Part shown: positions 61,850 to 64,000 of the stretch, piece after piece
Layout: every line of letters begins with the position of its first letter
Numbering within the stretch: position 1 is the first letter of the stretch
Assembly (NCBI GenBank): GCA_026018925.1
Contig: JAKSZU010000004.1
Location: 37,715,233-37,779,232, forward strand
Source of the DNA: Tupaia tana
Taxonomy: Eukaryota; Chordata; Mammalia; Scandentia; Tupaiidae
Direction: 5' to 3'
DNA length: 64,000 nt
The notes under the pieces: model-generated
The model's database searches: none
Seen by the model: only the letters and a program-made list of their open reading frames with translations
Told to the model about the DNA's origin: nothing
Program-made: the position numbers and the translations under genes

Positions 61850-63130
61850 AAATTCATCAAGGAGATATTAAGCAACTATCAGTATTCATTCTAAGAGCTT
61901 GAAAAATATTTGTACAGTGAACAATACAGACAGAGATCCTTGCACTCAGGGAATTTACATTCTAGCAGGAGAGATGGATAAAGGCAATAAATATAAATAA
62001 ATATACAGGATATAAGAAAGTAAAGTGCTCTGAAAAACTGCTCTGAAAAGATAAATAGAAAAGCAGAATAAGGGCCAGCCTGTGGCACTATGGTTAAGGT
62101 GACTAGATCCCACATGGCTGATTGCATGGCCCCAAGTCCTAGACCTATAGGATTGAAAAGCATGCCAGGCACATATTCATGCATGCTCAAAATCCCCCAG
62201 AGGAGGGAGCAATGGAGGAAAAGGATTTGCAGTATGACTCTTTCCCATGGGGGGTGCTTTCTTACTTTTCCCTTCTTTGTCTCCCTCGTAATTGTACACA
62301 CCCTCTGGCAAATTAAAAAACAAACAAACAAACAAACATAAACAGTGGAGAGAAGAGGAGAGGAAAGAAAAGTAAGAGGGTTTGGAATTGTCAGAAGAAG
62401 GAGGGAAGGTTGCAATTTTCAATAAGGTGGTTGAGGTAGATTTACTTAAGAAGGTAACATCTGAAAACAAAGAAAAAACCTAGAGGTATAAAGAAGTTAG
62501 CCATGCAAAGATCTGGCAGTCTGTCATTCCAGGCAGAGGTAATATCTAGTCCAAAGATTCAAAAGAGAAAGCATGTCCTATATGGCAGAGAAACAGCATG
62601 AAGGTCTATGAGGAAGAAGTGGAGTAAAGGAGAAGAGAAATACAAGCTGAAGTTGGAGAGATAAAAGAGGAGAAACATCTTGTAGAGGCGAGTAAGGATT
62701 TGAGAATTTGGAAAGCCATGGCAGAGGTGGGTAGGGGGTTTTAAAAGAATAACATATTCTGGATTGTCTTTTATAAGAAATAGACTCTCTACTCCATTGA
62801 GAACTGACACAGGGAGCGGGAGGTCAGTGAATCAAACCAGGGACACAAGTGTACAAGTCTAAGGCAATAACCTAAACAAGAGATGTGGATGGCTTCTATG
62901 ATGATGAAAGCAATACTAATGAATGAGAAGCTATCTTTTGTGGGATATCTTCTGAAAGTAAAGTCAAAAAATCTGCTACCACACTGGATATTGAATACGA
63001 GATACACAGGTCAAAGATGACTTCAAGCTGTTTGAGTTGAGCAGCTAAAAGGATAGGATCTCTATCAGCTAAGATGACAAGAGTCTAGGGGTGAAGCAGA
63101 CTTTCAAAGAAATAAAAGGACTTCAATTTT
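61850..63130 (+). repeat. Long L2 3' region, split by a SINE
   Basis: GGAATTTACATTCTAGCAGG, GAAGTTAGCCATGCAAAGAT, TCCAGGCAGAGGTAATATCT, GGTAGGGGGTTTTAAAAGAA and GTCAAAGATGACTTCAAGCT appear in the order of the L2 family's last kilobase. Confidence 0.65.
62072..62338 (+). repeat. C-family SINE in the L2
   Basis: GGGCCAGCCTGTGGCACTAT head, CAAAATCCCCCAGAGGAGGG body, CACCCTCTGGCAAATTAAAA and a (CAAA)n tail. Confidence 0.9.
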
Positions 63131-63628
63131 GAACATGTCAGCTGCAGATACTGAGTAGGCTATTGGATAGACAAGTCTGATTTGGAGACAAATGTCTGGC
63201 CCAAACAAAAATTTTGTAATCTTTAGGTATATAAATAATTTAAAATAATGTGAATCATAATTCTAGAACTCAAAAAGATATTTCATAGAATACAAGCCCT
63301 CCCCACCCCTTCACTGTGAAGATAAGAAAGGTAGTTACATGTCTAAGGTCAGATACACTTAAGCAACTTAAACAGAGCTGGTATTCTTTAGCTCTGAATT
63401 TCTTGAGAGCACTACTGCTACCTAGCATAACGATTAAAGGATTATTCTTTGAAAGCTAAGAGAGTTCAACTTTCAGAAAAGATGCCCCAAGTATCGTGCA
63501 CAGAATATAAAATCATTTGCTCCCTCCTTTCTTAAAAAGCAGTATGCACAGACATTAAATATCTAGCACACAGTGGACATTTCATGAATGTTCATTTAAT
63601 AAAAAATGTGCCATTAAGTTAAAATAGG
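63131..63628. other. SLC35D1 intron, no feature recognised
   Basis: Unassigned; a short MIR-like phrase may lie near 63320-63400. Confidence 0.45.
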
Positions 63629-63732
63629 GGAGGGGCACCCCCAACAGGGCTTTCAGGCTGTGATCCTCTCCCAGTCTCAGCTCACCTGAATCACAGGCAC
63701 ACAGGCACATATGCGCCCGGCAAGCCACAGAG
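63629..63732 (-). repeat. C-family SINE remnant
   Basis: Minus-strand GGCTTGCCGGGCGCATATGT and GCCCTGTTGGGGGTGCCCCT are pieces of the body in the right order; head and tail are missing. Confidence 0.55.
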
Positions 63733-63905
63733 ATTTTTTTTTTAAAGAATTTAATTTTATTAATTATTATTATTTTAATTTTGAACAAAGAGGGACAGAG
63801 AGAAAAAGGGGGAAAGTGCTAAGGCAAGCCACCAGGTTGAAGACACGAACCTCAGTAAGCCATGTGGGAGTCGGATGCCTTAACCACTCGCCATCTACTG
63901 GCCCC
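63733..63905 (-). repeat. B-family SINE
   Basis: Minus-strand head GGGGGGCCAGTAGATGGCGA, CTTTCCCCCTTTTTCTCTCT and a tail of AATTAATAAAATTAAATTC type. Confidence 0.88.
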
Positions 63906-63993
63906 CCAGGGAGATCGTAAGAAACCTTTCCAAGGGGGTCCAGCTATGCTGCTGTCTGGTCCTCAGAGTGGTTATATTTAATTCAGTCATTGT

Positions 63994-64000
63994 ACTTACC
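63994..64000 (-). other. SLC35D1: Splice donor at window edge, probably SLC35D1
   Basis: On the minus strand the last bases read G|GTAAGTACAATG. A final exon base G would combine with the T that opens the last exon to give the AGT Ser codon expected before IAGSLVYS if the exon ends in AG. The exon itself lies beyond the window. Confidence 0.6.

Larger units (their letters stand above)
50111..63999 (-). other. SLC35D1: SLC35D1 last intron
   Basis: Runs from the acceptor of the last exon to a donor-like GTAAGT on the minus strand at the right window edge. No SLC35D1 exon was found inside it. Confidence 0.65.

Noticed and set aside
61891-62415. 174-codon minus-strand reading frame
   Set aside because: It crosses an L2 and a C-family SINE and resembles no protein.

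Overview
The window is nuclear DNA from a placental mammal, about 64 kb, from the locus where MIER1 and SLC35D1 face each other tail to tail. Ten plus-strand exons spell the human-like MIER1 beta protein from residue 61 to its stop codon. All exon junctions are canonical GT-AG and the reading frame stays open. Adding the 60 residues known for the human N-terminus gives 512 residues, the human beta length. On the minus strand, the last coding exon of SLC35D1 (ER nucleotide-sugar transporter) lies at 50002-50110. The window closes on a splice donor that fits the preceding SLC35D1 exon. Both MIER1 and SLC35D1 continue beyond the window.

The lineage is not named by the genes. There are no Alu, B1/B2, carnivore CAN or ruminant Bov-tA elements. 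Instead there are about 70 copies of tRNA-headed SINEs in three related families, labelled here A, B and C. Family A is about 250-270 bp, with a head like GGGACCAGCAGTTAGCGTAA, a B box like GGTTCGCGTCC, a body motif AGATCCCGAGAGGAGAATGG and an end CCCTATAGCAAAAACCTCTC plus poly(A). Family B is about 150-190 bp; the same kind of head runs into a short CT tract, CTCTGGTCAAAT and an AATAAA-rich tail. Family C is older, with a head GGGGCCAGCCCTGTRGCACA, a body motif CCTGACAGGATGGAGAAATG and an end CCCTCTGGCAAATT. Many copies have clear target-site duplications (TSDs), and some A copies look young. Older mammal-wide MIR, L2, MER5A-like and L1 remains fill most of the rest. Family names for old repeats rest on remembered consensus sequences, not on a search.

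Layout: 1-30623 MIER1 exons and SINE-rich introns; 30624 to about 33390 MIER1 3' UTR, free of SINEs; about 33390-44731 intergenic, with an L1 that has been entered by a second, twin-primed L1 and many SINEs; 44732-50001 a SINE-poor stretch probably holding the long SLC35D1 3' UTR (its end is not fixed); 50111-64000 the last SLC35D1 intron, with an L1 carrying a solo LTR, three SINEs serially inserted at one target, a rearranged antisense L1 and an L2.

No new gene system, RNA gene, CRISPR array or unexpected coding region was found. The noteworthy material is retrotransposon structure and a possible intron-retention isoform of MIER1.
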